64,000 bases of DNA from Nipponacmea schrenckii (lineage: Eukaryota; Mollusca; Gastropoda; Lottiidae): assembly GCA_030562195.1 (NCBI GenBank), contig CM060200.1:13268001-13332000 (forward strand), given 5' to 3'. The notes under the pieces are model-generated. The model did no database searches. It was not told where the DNA came from and saw only the letters and a list, made by a program, of their open reading frames with translations. A program made the position numbers and the translations under genes. This document shows, piece by piece, positions 46,355 to 60,370 of this stretch (the first letter of the stretch is position 1; each line of letters starts with the position of its first letter).

Positions 46355-46516
46355 ATGGAAGCTTATTTGTTGAGACGATTCCTTGACAAATGTGATACGA
46401 AATTATTGGATCTGGAGTTTTACGTTGTCCACTTCTATAAAGTCTGCGTAGTTGTAAATGGATTGTCTTTTGATATTCCTCCGATATCCTTCAGTAAAAA
46501 GCGTGAACTGGTTTGA
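46355..46516 (+). CDS. Unrecognised 53-codon ORF
   Basis: Begins MEAYLLRRFLDKCDTKLLDL and continues with a hydrophobic segment (FYVVHFYKVCVVVNG). ATG context aagATGg is good. Not recognised, no splice signals obvious. Listed because its composition looks protein-like. Confidence 0.18.
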   Translation: MEAYLLRRFLDKCDTKLLDLEFYVVHFYKVCVVVNGLSFDIPPISFSKKRELV

Positions 46517-48716
46517 AAATCTGAACCTTACCATTTAAACTCATTTGTCTCTAACCAAAAAGGGTACAAAGTATACAAAGTAGAGGGGAGAAGTCAGAAG
46601 TCACAGATTTACGCCCTTGTCAATCTTTGTATTGAAATAAGCGTTGATGAGTCCAATGTCGATCTCACTTGAAAAAACTTATTGATGTTGTTTGATCATT
46701 TTTTTCCACTTTACTTTGAGACTTGTTTCCGTTTCTTTAATTCTTCTATTATTACTGTAAATGAATTTGTTGTGTGAAAGCGAACAAACTCGGTGGTTCA
46801 TTAAGAACTCAGAACATTGGGGTTTAATAGCTAGTCATAGATTACCATAACTATTTTATTTTGTCGTCAAGCAGAAACCATTATTGTTAATTCTTCTACT
46901 TGAAGGTTTGGACAGTTTACAATATGTAATAATACCCGAGTTTTATAGTCTTCAATGATTTGTGGTAATTAAAACGATAAAACTGTCGTTCAATATAAAA
47001 CGCATCATATGGTAATCTAAAAAAAATGAACGAGAAAGCACTAAACTCTGATCGAATGCCTAACAAATCTTCGAGTACAGAGATAATGAAAGTTGGGTTT
47101 GGTATTAGAGATTCTAACATTAGATGTCAAGTCCATGCCATCAATATGATATATAGTAATTGAATTTTGAACTGTTGGCGGGCTGTGACATACTCAAATC
47201 TTTTTAATCGTTTGAAACCTAACTTGAAATCAATTTCAATATAAATGCACGCGTGTTCTCGGTCTTTATTTTATGTGTGAAATGGTAAATGAGAGAGGAA
47301 AAAGCTTAACGCGTTATGTCACAAACAGATTGCTTTTAATCTTTTAATTATCTTCTTCTCAACTTAACCACAAATCATTGCCCTAGGACCAGACTGGCTC
47401 CAATATCAGCTACTTCTTAATTCTATCATGAAGGTTTTCTATTAACCAGCAGGCATTGACTTAAGTCTTACTTTAAGAAAGAAAATACAATTCCTCGCTT
47501 GTTTACAGTTATCATCAATCGAGATTTTGTTTTCAATTCTTAAGGTTTTTTCTATAGCTGTGTTAGGAGTTCGGTTGATAAATGTTTGCCTATATTGGAA
47601 TCAACGGTCACGGAGACCTACAGAAACTTAACACCTCCATTTTGATCATCAAAAATTGGTCTATATTGGAAATCCTTTGAATGAATTGATTCGCATTGTT
47701 CTTAAGGGTATCTGCAATTAATATTTTGACATAGTTGCCTCCCTTGGTAGTACAAGTTACACTATAAAATAATTATTTGGTGTAACGACTTAAAGGGGAA
47801 TTCAAGATATCGGTTGTCCCATGTAGACTGGTCTAATTATAATTGGGCATTTGCAAATTGCAATATTAAGAAATTTGAATTACTGATATAAGTAGGCCTT
47901 CGTGGATTGGTTTTTGTTCAGAATATAAGTGCGTCCGTTCCTTTCATTGAAGAAAAAGAATTTGCGACAGCTCATCTCCATGCCAGGATTTTGACTTTCT
48001 GGATGTAAACGAATAATGACATTGCTGAGATGGGTTAATTCAACTCGCAAATTTCAAATGTCATAATATAGTCGTTATGGATAATTGTATTAGAGGCAGA
48101 CCATGCTTATATTTTCGTACATTCCACTGCTTTAGATGAACTTTTTGGGTTACAGAATTGTTGCGCTTGTACAGAATTCTCTTTTGTGAAAACCATTGAG
48201 AAATCTTTAAGCTGTAAGTGACTGGGTTACAATATGGGAAAACAGAATCTGTCAAAGTTATCTGTCAGGAATATTGAGGTAATGTTGTTCGCATGGTTAG
48301 GTTTTATGAAACTACGACAAGAATCCTGTCAGTGAAGTTAATAGGGTAAATTAAAGAATATCAAACCACTTCTGTGTCTGTTATAATTCAACTATTTCCA
48401 TCTCAAGTGTATAATAGGATAAAATATCTTGAAAATTCAGTCCAATATTTGTCGTGGTGATATAATGATTTGTCAATCAAATGACATCAAGAAAGTTCCA
48501 CAATATAAGAAAATTTTATTAAAGAACAATCTGGGAGTGTAAAGACTCACTATTGTTTGACTTGATGTTAAAGGAAAAAATTTTCGATATCGAAAGTAGT
48601 CTTCAGAAAAACAAGTAATACAATTTGTTCAAAACTAGCAATTTTACTTTCCATTTCTACATAATGTCTTTTCTTAATATCTCAAGATATGCCGAGTCTT
48701 CATTCTAACTGTTAAA
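46517..48716. other. Non-coding, nothing recognised
   Basis: Small minus ORFs (46917-47120, 48061-48255) have no recognisable content. Confidence 0.4.
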
Positions 48717-48900
48717 TGTGGATAATTCTACACACACATAAATTTGAAGGCTCAAAATGTGACAGCTATCTGTGAACATTATTAATAATTAGTTCATAAT
48801 TTCCCATTTCTGGGACTAATGTTTAATCGGTCAAGCGAATGGCGAATCGGTCCCTTTAAAAACCATTCTTAAATAACTCTGAAAGAATTGAACGAAAGCA
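48717..48900 (-). repeat. Dispersed repeat C, copy 2
   Basis: Minus strand: aagaatggtttttaaaggga, ccgattcgccattcgcttga, ccgattaaacattagtccca and, at its far end, gagccttcaaatttatgtgt. The far end also matches 54735-54800. Confidence 0.5.
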
Positions 48901-50984
48901 CAGCGGGTTTGATGACCCATAGTTAAGAGATATTTAAGATGTTTGTATAAAATTATTATTTGCACCATCCCGACCGTGGCTCCTGTAACTTCTTTCAATA
49001 ACTCCATGCAACCCACATTGTAAGTAAAAACAAAATCTGGAATTACAGGAACCAGAGACGTTAGACTAGAAAGCCAAATGGTAGATAAGGTCATGCAATA
49101 AGCAATCAAGAAAACACAAATGGTCTTTTAAGGTCTTTATTTTTAATTTTCAAGTGTAGGCCTACCTGGAATTTGAAAAAACAAAACAGGATCGGAATAC
49201 CCATATTTTGAAATACAGCAATTAGAATTATGATTGTCTTTTTGGTTCAATACCTTCATAAAGGATATAATATTCCTTCAATGGTATCAATGGTAATGGA
49301 ATACGAGTATTATTAAGGTGTTGAATTATAGTCTAATAACGGTTTTAAAACCGCCATATTACTACCCATTTAAATGAAATTAGCACCTGTATGATTTTAT
49401 ACTCAATTCTATTAGATTCTAATTACATCATAATGTGGTTAATGTGGGATCACGTGATCAATCTATCACTCTAGAAGTGGCAGAAACGAATTCTATAATC
49501 GGGACACAATTCCACTATAAATCTCCAATATAATTGTCATATCTTATTTCATCTATTAGTTTTCCGTTTCTTGTATCTGATCGTTCTATTTCCGCTCGTC
49601 AGATTTTCACGACATTGTGTCAAGTTTCACGACAATCGAATTGGAGTCTTTAACCATACTCATTATAATGACGGATAGCATGTAATCGTGTTATTTAAAA
49701 TACAGATATTATTAGGTGGTGTCAAATTAGAGTTTTTAAAAACAAGACATTATTTCTGGTTCCAACACTGGATATGGGCCCACCAACATTTGACGAGGTC
49801 CTCGATTGCTTTAATCTGTAGTCTTGTTGTATAAGGCTGAGATGAGAAAAGTCTTGTTGGTGTATTTTGAAAAAAGTATAGAAAAATACTTATGAATAAT
49901 TAGATATTTGTATTATGAGCGAATAACTTATGGTATTATACCACACTAAAACGTGATTAGCGATGCTTCCGGTAAAAAGTCCTCACTAATAGAATAGCTA
50001 CAATGCCTGGCTACTTTTTCTTAAAACGCATATCTTTTGCGAGTGGTTTAGTTTTTTTTATATATTAAAATAATTATTCCGTATGCTTCAATGAATATTC
50101 CTTTGATATGGGTTTGAAGGCAAGATTTTCAAATAATCAAATTGGACAAAACTATCGTCCATTATAATGATGGCTTGAGGCAACAATTCCGTTTAAACGT
50201 TCATTTCTACTCTTTCTAACGAATGCATAATCATATAATATCCGTTTGATTAGTTCTCTCTTTCTTGGTGGATGACGCCGAATACGTCTTGAATATCCAG
50301 CCTCTTTAGAACCGTAGGTATTCTGTATAAGAAAGAAGATGTACGCTGTGGGCGAAAAGAGAAATCATGTTAATTGGCCACCTCTGGTGTTTCTATTCGT
50401 CACGTGATAGAAGTTAATCAAAAGTTGCCAAAGGACATGGTGGATTGTTGTTGATGCGTGAATTATCGCCCTTGATTGATATGTTAAGGATCGTGTTTTT
50501 TGCGCCTTAAGCCATTTGTAAGACAATTTGGTGTCTAATTGAGCCATCACTAACAGTTAACACTTGAAACTAATAGGAGATGGAGATGATAGTTTTTACT
50601 TCCTTTCAGCTACTGATCGTAATGCAAGAATATTAATTGTTTATCACTTGATATATCAATATCAATTGTCAACAATTCTTCGGGTCAGTAGGGTACATAT
50701 GTATTTCGGAATATTGGACACATTTTTACAAGAGGACATTACGTTTGTCGTGTTTGTTGTGTATGTGGCGCTATCCAGAGTATGCATACTCTTTTAGACA
50801 CCTGATTCCACTTTTCATTAGGAAATTATTACTTATGATTTCCATATTAATATGTTGTTTTGGAATGCGGGTTCCGGTTTGCTGTTTGTCCAGGGTCCAA
50901 TGCCGGCAAAAGTCGAAATCAACTTGCCCAGTTTCCCCTTGTAAAAATCGCTCAGCAGATGGAAATTGCAAAAGAGTAGGCTTA
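48901..50984. other. Non-coding, nothing firm
   Basis: A 92-codon minus ORF (48831-49109) runs through repeat C and is not taken as a gene. Confidence 0.35.
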
Positions 50985-51085
50985 TACCATTGTCCAGGCA
51001 AAATTTCTCTCATTGTCGTTGCAAGGCCCTGCCCGTCTTCATTAGCCCATAAGGTCCAGAATAGTAGGACGTCAAACTCCCCAAA
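50985..51085 (+). mobile_element. SINE-like repeat D, copy 4
   Basis: Shares caggcaaaatttctctcatt, ggccctgcccgtcttcatta, gcccataaggtccagaatag and taggacgtcaaactcc with copy 3. The 117-codon open frame that crosses it (50745-51098) is therefore unlikely to be a gene. Confidence 0.6.
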
Positions 51086-51119
51086 TCGTGTTAAATAGAG
51101 ATTCTGTTCTTTAGCAATG

Positions 51120-51165
51120 GTATCTGGTAAGTTAAACTGATGAATATATACTCGTATTTTAGACT
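51120..51165 (-). repeat. Dispersed repeat B, fragment
   Basis: The stretch tctggtaagttaaactgatg followed by aatatatactcgtatt matches the core of repeat B in minus orientation (compare 57715-57750). Its ggtaagt is part of the repeat and should not be read as a splice donor. Confidence 0.5.
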
Positions 51166-54100
51166 ATTTGTGACCAATCTGACCACGGTATATAATTTTG
51201 ACAAAAGATTTAGCAAGAGTGTTGATCAGCCTTTATATGTTAAGCCTCTCATTTCCCCTTGTAGCTGCGTCGCACTAAATGATTCTTGAAGTACAGGAAC
51301 GGCAGCAATTGTGCCTCAAGGAACGACAACTCTGTATGATTGAATGGAGGAGCAGACGTTATGAGCAATCGGAATTTTGTAATGTAAAAAGAAATTAAAT
51401 TAATAAATAAGAAATTTTATGAGTGCGTATGTGGAAACCCTAGTAATTGCAGACCTAAATTTTGATAAGACTGAACCCCTTCACCTCAAATTTATACTGG
51501 ATATAACAATCATATAGTTTAATGCCAAAAACACTCTAGTCACTCCTTACCAGACGTTTAGAATTTAACCTGTTATCCACTATGATATCAGTGATAACAG
51601 CCGTTGCGAGATAAGACTTAATAAGATGTAGAAATGTAGAAAGGAGTGACCTTATAAATAATTCCTGCTTTTGATAAACTGTTAAGAAAATGAAATCAGA
51701 ATAATCAGGTTAAAATCTGATTGGTATTTCACACTTGATTGAATATTGCCGTCTCCACGCCTTGTCTAGAAATCACCTTTCTTGATTGAATTCTTACTTT
51801 GAATGTCATTTAATTAGTTCTTGTTCCTTCTATTAGACTTTAACTAGTTAGGAGATGTTCAGGTAAATTGCTTTCAATCTCAGAACAAAGACACTCATTG
51901 TCAACAGATCGCGACATCAGTCTAATTTGAACCAATATTCAAGAGTTAATAAGATCTACTTATTTTCATTCCCTCTATTGCAACAATATTGCAACAATTG
52001 CTTGGAAACACGATGAATGTATGGTTCATTCACATTATACACTGTACTTTCATTTCACAATACTTGGGCTATTTTCTGGACCAATTACTCTTCATAGTAA
52101 CCAAGACTTCCTGGAAGACGGTATAGTTTAATATCCACCACAGTGTCCCCGTGTAGTAAGAAGGCGTTATTTTTTTGTATGAAATGATGGTTAAATATTG
52201 AATCTGCGGGTTGCAATACGACGACATCCGATTCTCCTACAATCTAATATTAATTTTAAATCAATCGAATTGTGTAACGTAGATCCATTTTTTGAAAACA
52301 TTTTGAATATTGGGATAGCGATGTCATATTGCTCTACTTTGTGTTATCAGACTTGAATTAGACTCTTAACGACACCATTTCATTGGTTAAAATATAGCGC
52401 CACGAACAGGACTTTGTTGGAAAACGTTTCAAGATTATAATTGAGAATTAAAATACGAAATTCTAATCTAATTTACTTTTTATTGCTTCTCCTACTTATA
52501 TGGACACGTATTTCCAAGAAATGTCGACGGCAATGGAATACTACATCTCAACTTGAGCTCCATATTCGCTGCACCAATAAGTATTATTGGAAGGTAGTGC
52601 AATGGTTAGTTGTGGGCACTTAAATGCGAATATAAACAGCTTCTGTTCAGAAATATCAGTAGATCTATCATCCAAGATCTTTTTGATTTCTATTTCTAGT
52701 AATTTCTAGTAATCTCTATTTTTGCTGCAATCAAAAGTATATATCAAAGCATAATTGGAAAGATTCCCAACATATAGAACGAATGCTATCTATGATGAGA
52801 AAAGAACGAAGAGATGAAACAGAAAAATGTTAAGTGATATGTATCAGTGTATATTTCATTAAGACAATAATTATCACAATATCTTTGTATTGTATTTATT
52901 ATGGTTGATAATTAATTGTCGTGTTTTTGATACTTTGGTTGTGTGTCAATTTGTAATTTTTTCTAGACATTCGACATGATATGAGTATGTGTTTGCTCGT
53001 TAGGACTGATGAAGGTGGTGCCTTAAGATTCCAAAGGTGGAGAGGGGATTCTCCAAGATATACAGGCCTAGGGTGGAAAATGGGTTCTATTCTTTGAATG
53101 TGGCATCGATCTTGGATTGCTTTAAGGGGCGTCACCTAGTAAATATCCAACTATGTCGCAGTTGGAAAATAGACGTTGAGTTTTCACTTACAAGTCAGTT
53201 TTCAAGTAGAATGTTGCAAGTACAATTTTAAAGATATCAGTAAAACGTTTAAGAAGAATTACATTAACTAAATTTTACAAAAACAAAACCGCTGATGTAT
53301 TCTTTTGCATTAGACTTTGAAATTGATTGTAATATCAACAAACTCTTACCGGGACGTGATCTAATATTGTTTCTTCTATAGTTTGCTGTTTTTATAATAC
53401 CCTGACACCAGATAAAACATGAAGATACTTAGTCAATAAATACCTGCGTATAAAATATTTAACATTGACAGATCAATTACTGACCACTCTCAAACATCAA
53501 GTTGACCACTTCAACTGGACAATACAGAACAAACTTTACACGTGATCATTATATTGACCACTGTCCGGCTAAAATAACATGATATCTTTTAATTAATATT
53601 CACTGGACAATTTAAAGGTGGGTGGTCAATTGCCCTCTACAGATCAAATTTTAATCTGAGAGTCAATGATCCATTGTTGTACAACACTTTTAAGTGCTCA
53701 CTCTTTGGTCCGCTCTCGTCAAAACAATAAAACTGGCTATGGTTCAATATCAGCTGTTTGAAGTCTGAAATTTAACTAGTATTGTGTCAGAAAATTAATT
53801 TGACACGCATTCTACGTCCTTTACAAATCTTTGCTACTTGAGATTTACATGTAAGTGTTATGAGAATAAACTATTATGGTAGCATTTCATTGAAATTTTT
53901 ATAAACCATGATATGGGATTATAAAATAGAAATTGGACGTGGGTTTTTTTTAGTCCATAGTCAGATATATTAGTTCGTTTTCTGGGGCACCTTTTTGAAG
54001 TTTTTGAGCGTGTTTGTTACATAACGTTCAGCTAGTTGCAAATCGCTAGCAGGGCGTTTATTGTGCACATTTTGTATCTCGCCGAATACGACGATAGCTT

Positions 54101-54734
54101 TCTTGTTTACCTTGTGGTTTAAACCATTGATGTAGATTTATGCACGAAAATTCTGGTAACTATGTCAAACGCGACGATTTAGTTGGGTTGTTGGGTAAAT
54201 CTTTCTGACGTCGAGCGCCTTATGTGTCGCCAGTGGCAGAAACGTGAGGAGCCATATAGAATTCTTGTGTCGTTTCAGGGGGAGGGAGGGTGGTGTAGGG
54301 TGCCCAAATGAGGATTCCACGCCCGTAGAAACATTACTATAGTTTGCTCTTAAAACTCTGGGGACTTTTGCATATCGAAATAGGAGAATTTTAAAGGGGC
54401 CCAGGCTTGATTTTTAGGGGTCGTTTTGGGCCTTTGTTACATTTAAACAGTCCTCAGAAATATTCAAGCTCTGAGAAAATCGCAAAATACCTTGAAATAT
54501 GCCTCAAACAAAAAATTTCACTTTTCATTTTTTCCGTGCTGTACGCGGCTAGTCTCCAGTCAATCTGAAAATTGTGTGACCTGTTGACAAAGTCTACAAT
54601 TGAAAAATGCGTTGTAGTCTGTTTATATAGATGACCGCTATTGCACGACGGGAAGGATAACTCTTTGATTATCAAGACGAACCGTTTTCCAATATGGCGG
54701 GACGTTCGTAATATCTTAAGACATTATGATTTTC
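51166..54734. other. Non-coding, nothing firm
   Basis: A GC-richer piece at 52990-53150 is open on both strands (MTPLKAIQDRCHIQRIEPIF on minus) but not recognised. gttttccaatatggcgggac at 54683 has a YY1/E2F-like look. Confidence 0.3.
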
Positions 54735-54850
54735 AAACACGGATAATTATCGATTCACATTGATTTGAAGGCTCAAATTTTAAAGGTAAGCTCTGTAGAC
54801 TATTTCTGATTAGCTAACCAAAAGATTTCATGAGTTTGAGGCTGTCGGAT
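54735..54850 (-). repeat. Dispersed repeat C, fragment
   Basis: ggataattatcgattcacat, tgatttgaaggctcaaattt parallels ggataattctacacacacat, aaatttgaaggctcaaaatg at 48720; only this end is kept. Confidence 0.45.
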
Positions 54851-56999
54851 GATTGTCCGAAACAAATAAAGCCTGGGACCCTTTAATGCATCATGTTCGT
54901 AGTATATTACAAGTAACTCAGATACAGAAAGGGCCCTAAATCTCTATATAATTTCATTTTCTGGGTTTTACATCTCATTTATTTGCCTTTTCATATTTCC
55001 ATAGAATTTCGTAGACGCACAGATAGCCACGAATAATACATGGAAATAGACAAATTAAATTCCATGTAAACTACATATTTAATCAAAAATATATCAGCTT
55101 AGCTTCAAATTGCTTCAGAAATATTTATTGTATGGAAAAGAATATCAATAGTATTTTTCATATTCAACAGTCGAATAAATGATTTTAGAGGAGTATTTAA
55201 TTTAACACCTGTCCTAAGATTAATTAAACAAATTTCTACTACCTTTTATAAATCAGTGATATTCTAATAATTGAAGGCTTTATCTCTCAGAACAATAACT
55301 AGAAAAGGCAATAAGTCTCTTATAGCAATTGAAGAGGAAAACATTAAAAATATATTATTACAATTGAGGTACAAATGACTAAATAATTTGTATTGATAAA
55401 TGAAGAGTTATTCCAGTGAGATGAGGGCCTTTTTGATTGTCTTTCAAAATATATACCTTTAATCAAATGAGGCGTATTGATTCGAAAACCGCACGTGCAC
55501 ATTTCACAGTAATCTGGTAAAATTGAGGTCCAGTTTTATTGTTTAATATATTCGCGTGAATGGATCGTGCTAAAAGCTGTGTATTTATCAGGAAAATCTT
55601 GTATCAAACATAAGAAATAAATAAAGACAAGCGTCAGAGAGAAAATGAAACAACAATCGGGTATATGATAAGCCGACTTTACTGATCATTTTTAGTGTAT
55701 TGTTCCTTCCCCCCTTCAAATAACACCGTTTTATTTATCTACTGCACGCGACTGAAACCATGCGAGCAAATTATAACAATGGGGCCATGTTAAAAACATA
55801 TTGTTTAAATCGATCGTTTATCCAAATTTATTTATAATACGCTTTAATTTCTAAATTTAATAAGAAAGCAAAATGCTAATAGAACAGGGTGCGTGAAATT
55901 TAACTCTTTGTAGAGTATGTGTAAATTGAACAGGTGAACAGATTCACAACTTTTATATTTACCGACAACACTGATGTTAACGTATGATACACAGGTAGTG
56001 ACACGCGCCCACCATATATCATATACAAACAGAATGATAATCTTTCAAATCACAACTAGTTAAAATTAATCACACGTCCAAAAGGCAATGTATTTGTACA
56101 GTCAGTTCTGGATTTGAGGATCACAAGAGGAGAACCATACACCAAATTCAACGTTTCAATAATTTTTGGTTTCATTTGTTTTTACGATTTGAATCCCAAA
56201 CTTTGTAAATAGTAGGAGATATAAAAAGGGAGTCGAAAACGACTGAAAACAAGTCTACTCTAACGACAAAATCTGATAACAAGTTGACAATAAAAAGTAG
56301 AGCATGGTATAATAAAAGTGCCAAGTAAAATCCAAAACTGGAATCAATTGTATTCTTCAGTGAAACCTTGAATGGTGACAAAGTACCAAGTTTGAATGTC
56401 CTTTCATTTATATTGATTGCAATTGTTTCACATTTACTTAGGAGAAAACTTCCGAATTATATGATCTTATTCATTATATTTTTGTGTCACATGGAATATT
56501 TCATTACATGTATAATAACAGGACCAACACCGAACCTTCAAACATCAGGACCATAATGATGCAAATAGCAGCTACACATTAAGTGATTCTGATATTCGGT
56601 ACATATAGATAACAGACTTTCAGTGCTTATTAATTAATTCAAAATAAGTCATGTTACAACAATTACATATCATGTACATCTATTTGCATAGTTGTCATCT
56701 TTCATTTATTTCGTCTATATTATACATTCTTCAATAGACGGATGACTTATAATTCTATAGATATGTTACATGATAACAATTTACAGAACAAATATGAAAA
56801 CATACACCTCATTACATTTAATATAATGATAGAAAATAACTGTAAATATTAATATGAGACGACTGATATAATTAATAAAGCCATATTGTTATCAGTGAAC
56901 GGCAAATTAAGATATTTAATATCAAATATTAAAAATGAAACATTGTTTATTTACAAAAGCCTTTAATATCCTGACATAAACTTAAATATATATAAAATA
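54851..56999. other. AT-rich, nothing recognised
   Basis: Short ORFs at 56172-56556 overlap on both strands and look random. Confidence 0.4.
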
Positions 57000-58300
57000 A
57001 TTCTTCAAAATTGCTGTTTAATACCCTCAATTTGTATGATATAAAACCTTCAATTATTTTATACATTTATTGATAAGAAACATTTATTTTTTGATGATGT
57101 AAAACATTTAATATTTGATGATGAGACCACCATTAGTTGGTGATACAAAACCTTCCATAGGTGATAGTGTCAAACGTATATTTGGTGTTATAAAACCTCT
57201 AATATTTCATGAAATAAACCTTCAATATGTCATTTTATAAACCTTCAATATTTAATGATGTTGGTGACACAAAATATTTATATGTTATAATTAAATAAAT
57301 TCAATATTTGAAGATTAAACCTTCAATATTGGATGTTTTAAACAGTGAAGTTGTGATATAAAACCTCCAACTATGTAAAACCTTATATATTTCATGATGC
57401 AATGTTCGATAAAAAAAACTTCTTAAAGATATGGTATGTAAAGACATAAAACCTTAAATATTTCATGATAAAAATCCTTAAATGTTCGATAAAAACTTCT
57501 TAAAGAAAATTTTAAAGTTGACCAATAAGAGCTATATTCATCAGTAAATATACATGCTGCCTTAAATAACATAACAATATAAATGAATATAAAAAACTAA
57601 GTAATTATTCATTAAGGTGCATTTGTTTATTGTAAAACGCTTAATAATTGATCAAGCGTTTTTTTCAAAAATGACTTAGTTTTCAAGATTTAAAGCGATT
57701 CTGTTACTTTATGACACCAGGTAAGTTAACTGATGAATATATATAGTCATATTGACCTTTCTTGAGAACCGTGAAGTTAAAACCTCCAACTATGTTAAAC
57801 CTTAAATATTTCTAATACAAAACCTTAAATGTTGGATAAAAAACCTCTTAATGAAATGTTATATAAGGACATAAAACCTCAAATATATCAGGATGTAAAA
57901 TCTCAATATTAATTAATTTAATAAAACACTTGATCATCTGATAATTTGAAACCTTGAATATTGAAAACAATTTTATAGGTGATGACATTTACCCTTAAAT
58001 ATTATGTTATAAAAACTTTACGATATAAGACTTTTAATAGATAATATAAAACTTTAAATATTTGGCTCATCATCATACTTCAACATAAACCTTCAATACT
58101 TGATTAATCAAAACCTTCAACATTTAATGATATGATAACAATTTTATAAATAAAATTAAATAGATGATAATATAAAACTTATAATATTTGGCTCACTTCA
58201 ATACTTGATGATATTCAATCTTCAGTATAAACCTTCAATACTTGATAAATCAAAACCTTCAATATCTGATGACTTAAATTTTCAATACTTTGTATGTTTT
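57000..58300. repeat. Degenerate AT-rich array of 'aaaccttcaatattt' phrases
   Basis: The phrase ataaaaccttcaatatttga with tgat recurs about twenty to thirty times at irregular spacing, interrupted by repeat B at 57520-57790. Non-coding. Confidence 0.7.
57520..57790 (-). repeat. Dispersed repeat B, minus copy
   Basis: Read on the minus strand it aligns with the receptor 3' UTR copy over gtcaatatgactatatatat, tcatcagttaacttacctgg, tgtcataaagtaacagaatc and the ttattaagcgtttta end. It interrupts an AT-rich degenerate tandem region. Confidence 0.7.
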
Positions 58301-59332
58301 GGAACTTTTTATTGTAATTAGAAGACAAATTGGTTAGCCAGAACTTTCAACTCAATTTCAATGTTATCTTTTAATTAAAAGGTTTTTGTGAAGCGTTCCA
58401 TAATTTTAATGTATTGTTATGTAATGAATATTATCCCCGTATAATGAATATTTACAAGAAAAAAAAGGTTTTTGGCAAAAGACAGTTTAACTTTAAAACA
58501 ACAATTACTTAGTAGATAGATAGTTATGAATATATGAATGATGCATGTATAATATACCTTAATATCTATTGACAAATTATAGGCTATTACAAAGTGATAT
58601 TAGAGTATCTTTATACACCATGGTTTATTGGTTCTTAACACGAAATAATATCAAATACACATGTCAGCAATGTCATCAACTTATTTCCTTCCAGGTAATT
58701 AGATACATCAGATAAACTATGAAATATCTCACAATTTCACTTTAAATAACAGACAATAATTAACTGCCCATCAAATTCTAATATGTCCTGTGTCTGGCTT
58801 GACGATCTATTGAAATGTAACGTGTAACGCCCTGTAACGTGTGCCGTTATAAGAAGAGTAATTATACCGGTAATAAGGTTTGGAAAATAAATTAAAGGTG
58901 GTCGGTGTTGACACCGGTTGCTTCCTAATACTGTTAATCCTTTTACACGTGTGTTTCATCCATCATTTGTTTCTTATCATTCAATGAATCTTACATTCAA
59001 GCGCTGTTTTATATTTATTTTTGAATTTTTAAACTGAAGTGTATATTTGGTTTCAAGCGGGCATGACAATTAGTCTAGAATTTGAGAAGGCAAATGTAGG
59101 TTCTTTGCCTTTCTGGTAGTTTCATTTTTGCACGTCTATACTTTGAGGCAAAAGGCAAAAGCGATGTAGACAACGGCAAGACGCAATCGATGCTCACATG
59201 AATCATATGGGTTTTACAAATTTCAGGATAATATTGAAAATGAGCTATCTGGCAATTTCCTTTCTCGGAATATTTTGAAATGATAGGCTAATTACAACGT
59301 CTGTGTGATCTCTTGGACCTTATCAACTCTCT
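58301..59332. other. Non-coding, nothing recognised
   Basis: Contains a local tandem cgtgtaacgccctgtaacgtg near 58820 and a hairpin word ggtgttgacacc near 58903. Confidence 0.35.
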
Positions 59333-59644
59333 GTGGTAGAAATTATCAGCTACCGACAAAACCAGGCGATCTCTTACAGCCTTAACATCCTCCAAACAAT
59401 CAAATTGAAGAGTTGTTCATTTCCTCATCTTGTCACAAAACTTTACCGACAATCAACCTCTCGCTTGTGCCACGTGCTTTTCTTTTTAATTGACGTCGTT
59501 TCCCGCCAGCAGCATTTCGTCGTTGGTCGTCTCGTTTGCCAATGTCAAATTACAATCGTTCATCCGTTTCTATCGCTTGCCTGGTGGAGTTTTTTCGTTT
59601 CTTTTATTCACCGGTCTGTAATTTTCGTTGAGCCGATTGATTAA
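59333..59644 (+). other. GC-richer open stretch, not recognised
   Basis: 103 codons open from a GTG with no ATG at its start. The region is clearly less AT-rich than its surroundings. The peptide (for example SFPHLVTKLYRQSTSRLCHV) matches nothing I know. Possible exon of unknown gene or old transposon. Confidence 0.2.
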
Positions 59645-60199
59645 ATAATGCATGTAAAATGGAGCTTAATTTCAATAAACGAGGGATTATTTGCTTTATT
59701 CACGCGCAAACTATAATTTAATAAAGCTTCTAAACCAATCTTTCCTCCTCACCACTCCAGTTTACTTCATTTCTATTTTTCACAACTAAAAACCTAGAAA
59801 AAAATCCATTTCTTGATTAAAAATCGAAAATTAATTTAAGAGAATACAATTAGTTTAGATTTGGGAACAAAATAAGAAGAAAAGTTTCTTTCAGGAGCGA
59901 TGCGATTATTTAAGATCGATTGTAAAGTGGGAAATGAAATGAAATTTAATGGAACTGTGAATGATAGAGAAGTTATAAATAATTTCCCCAAAAAGAAGAC
60001 TACAAAAGTTATTTTATTGAATTATGTGTAAATTGTTTAGTGAGAATTTGATATTTGACCAATTTGTTGCCTTTTAAGCCAATATTTTACTGTATTGATC
60101 AAATATATTGTTCATTTTTAAGTTCTTAGTCGTTTTATCCTTTTTGTTCTTTTTAAAACAAGTTTTAAGTCTTAAATATGGTTTGTAACAATGATGCAT

Positions 60200-60370
60200 C
60201 CAGTTAAAGGAATACTGCCTCTTAGAATGGATATAAATTAAGATTCAAATGTGGTCAATAAGAATATATTTATCTGTTATTCTCACCAGGTACATGCACC
60301 ATGACAAAAGACTATTATCACTACATAACACAATATCTCCATTTAATTATTAAGAAACATTGCTAAACCT
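60200..60370 (+). repeat. Dispersed repeat B, third copy
   Basis: Shares ttaaaggaatactgcctctt and the gtcaataagaatatat and tctgttattctcaccaggt spacing with the copy at 43145. It is more diverged in its 3' half. Confidence 0.55.

Noticed and set aside
48831..49109. 92-codon minus-strand ORF
   Set aside because: Its C-terminal end is repeat C, shared with 10.4 kb; no recognisable domain.
50745..51098. 117-codon plus-strand ORF with many Cys
   Set aside because: Its second half is SINE-like repeat D; no signal peptide cleavage or family match.
51121..51131. Perfect-looking splice donor ggtaagt
   Set aside because: Part of dispersed repeat B, also at 57720; not an exon edge.
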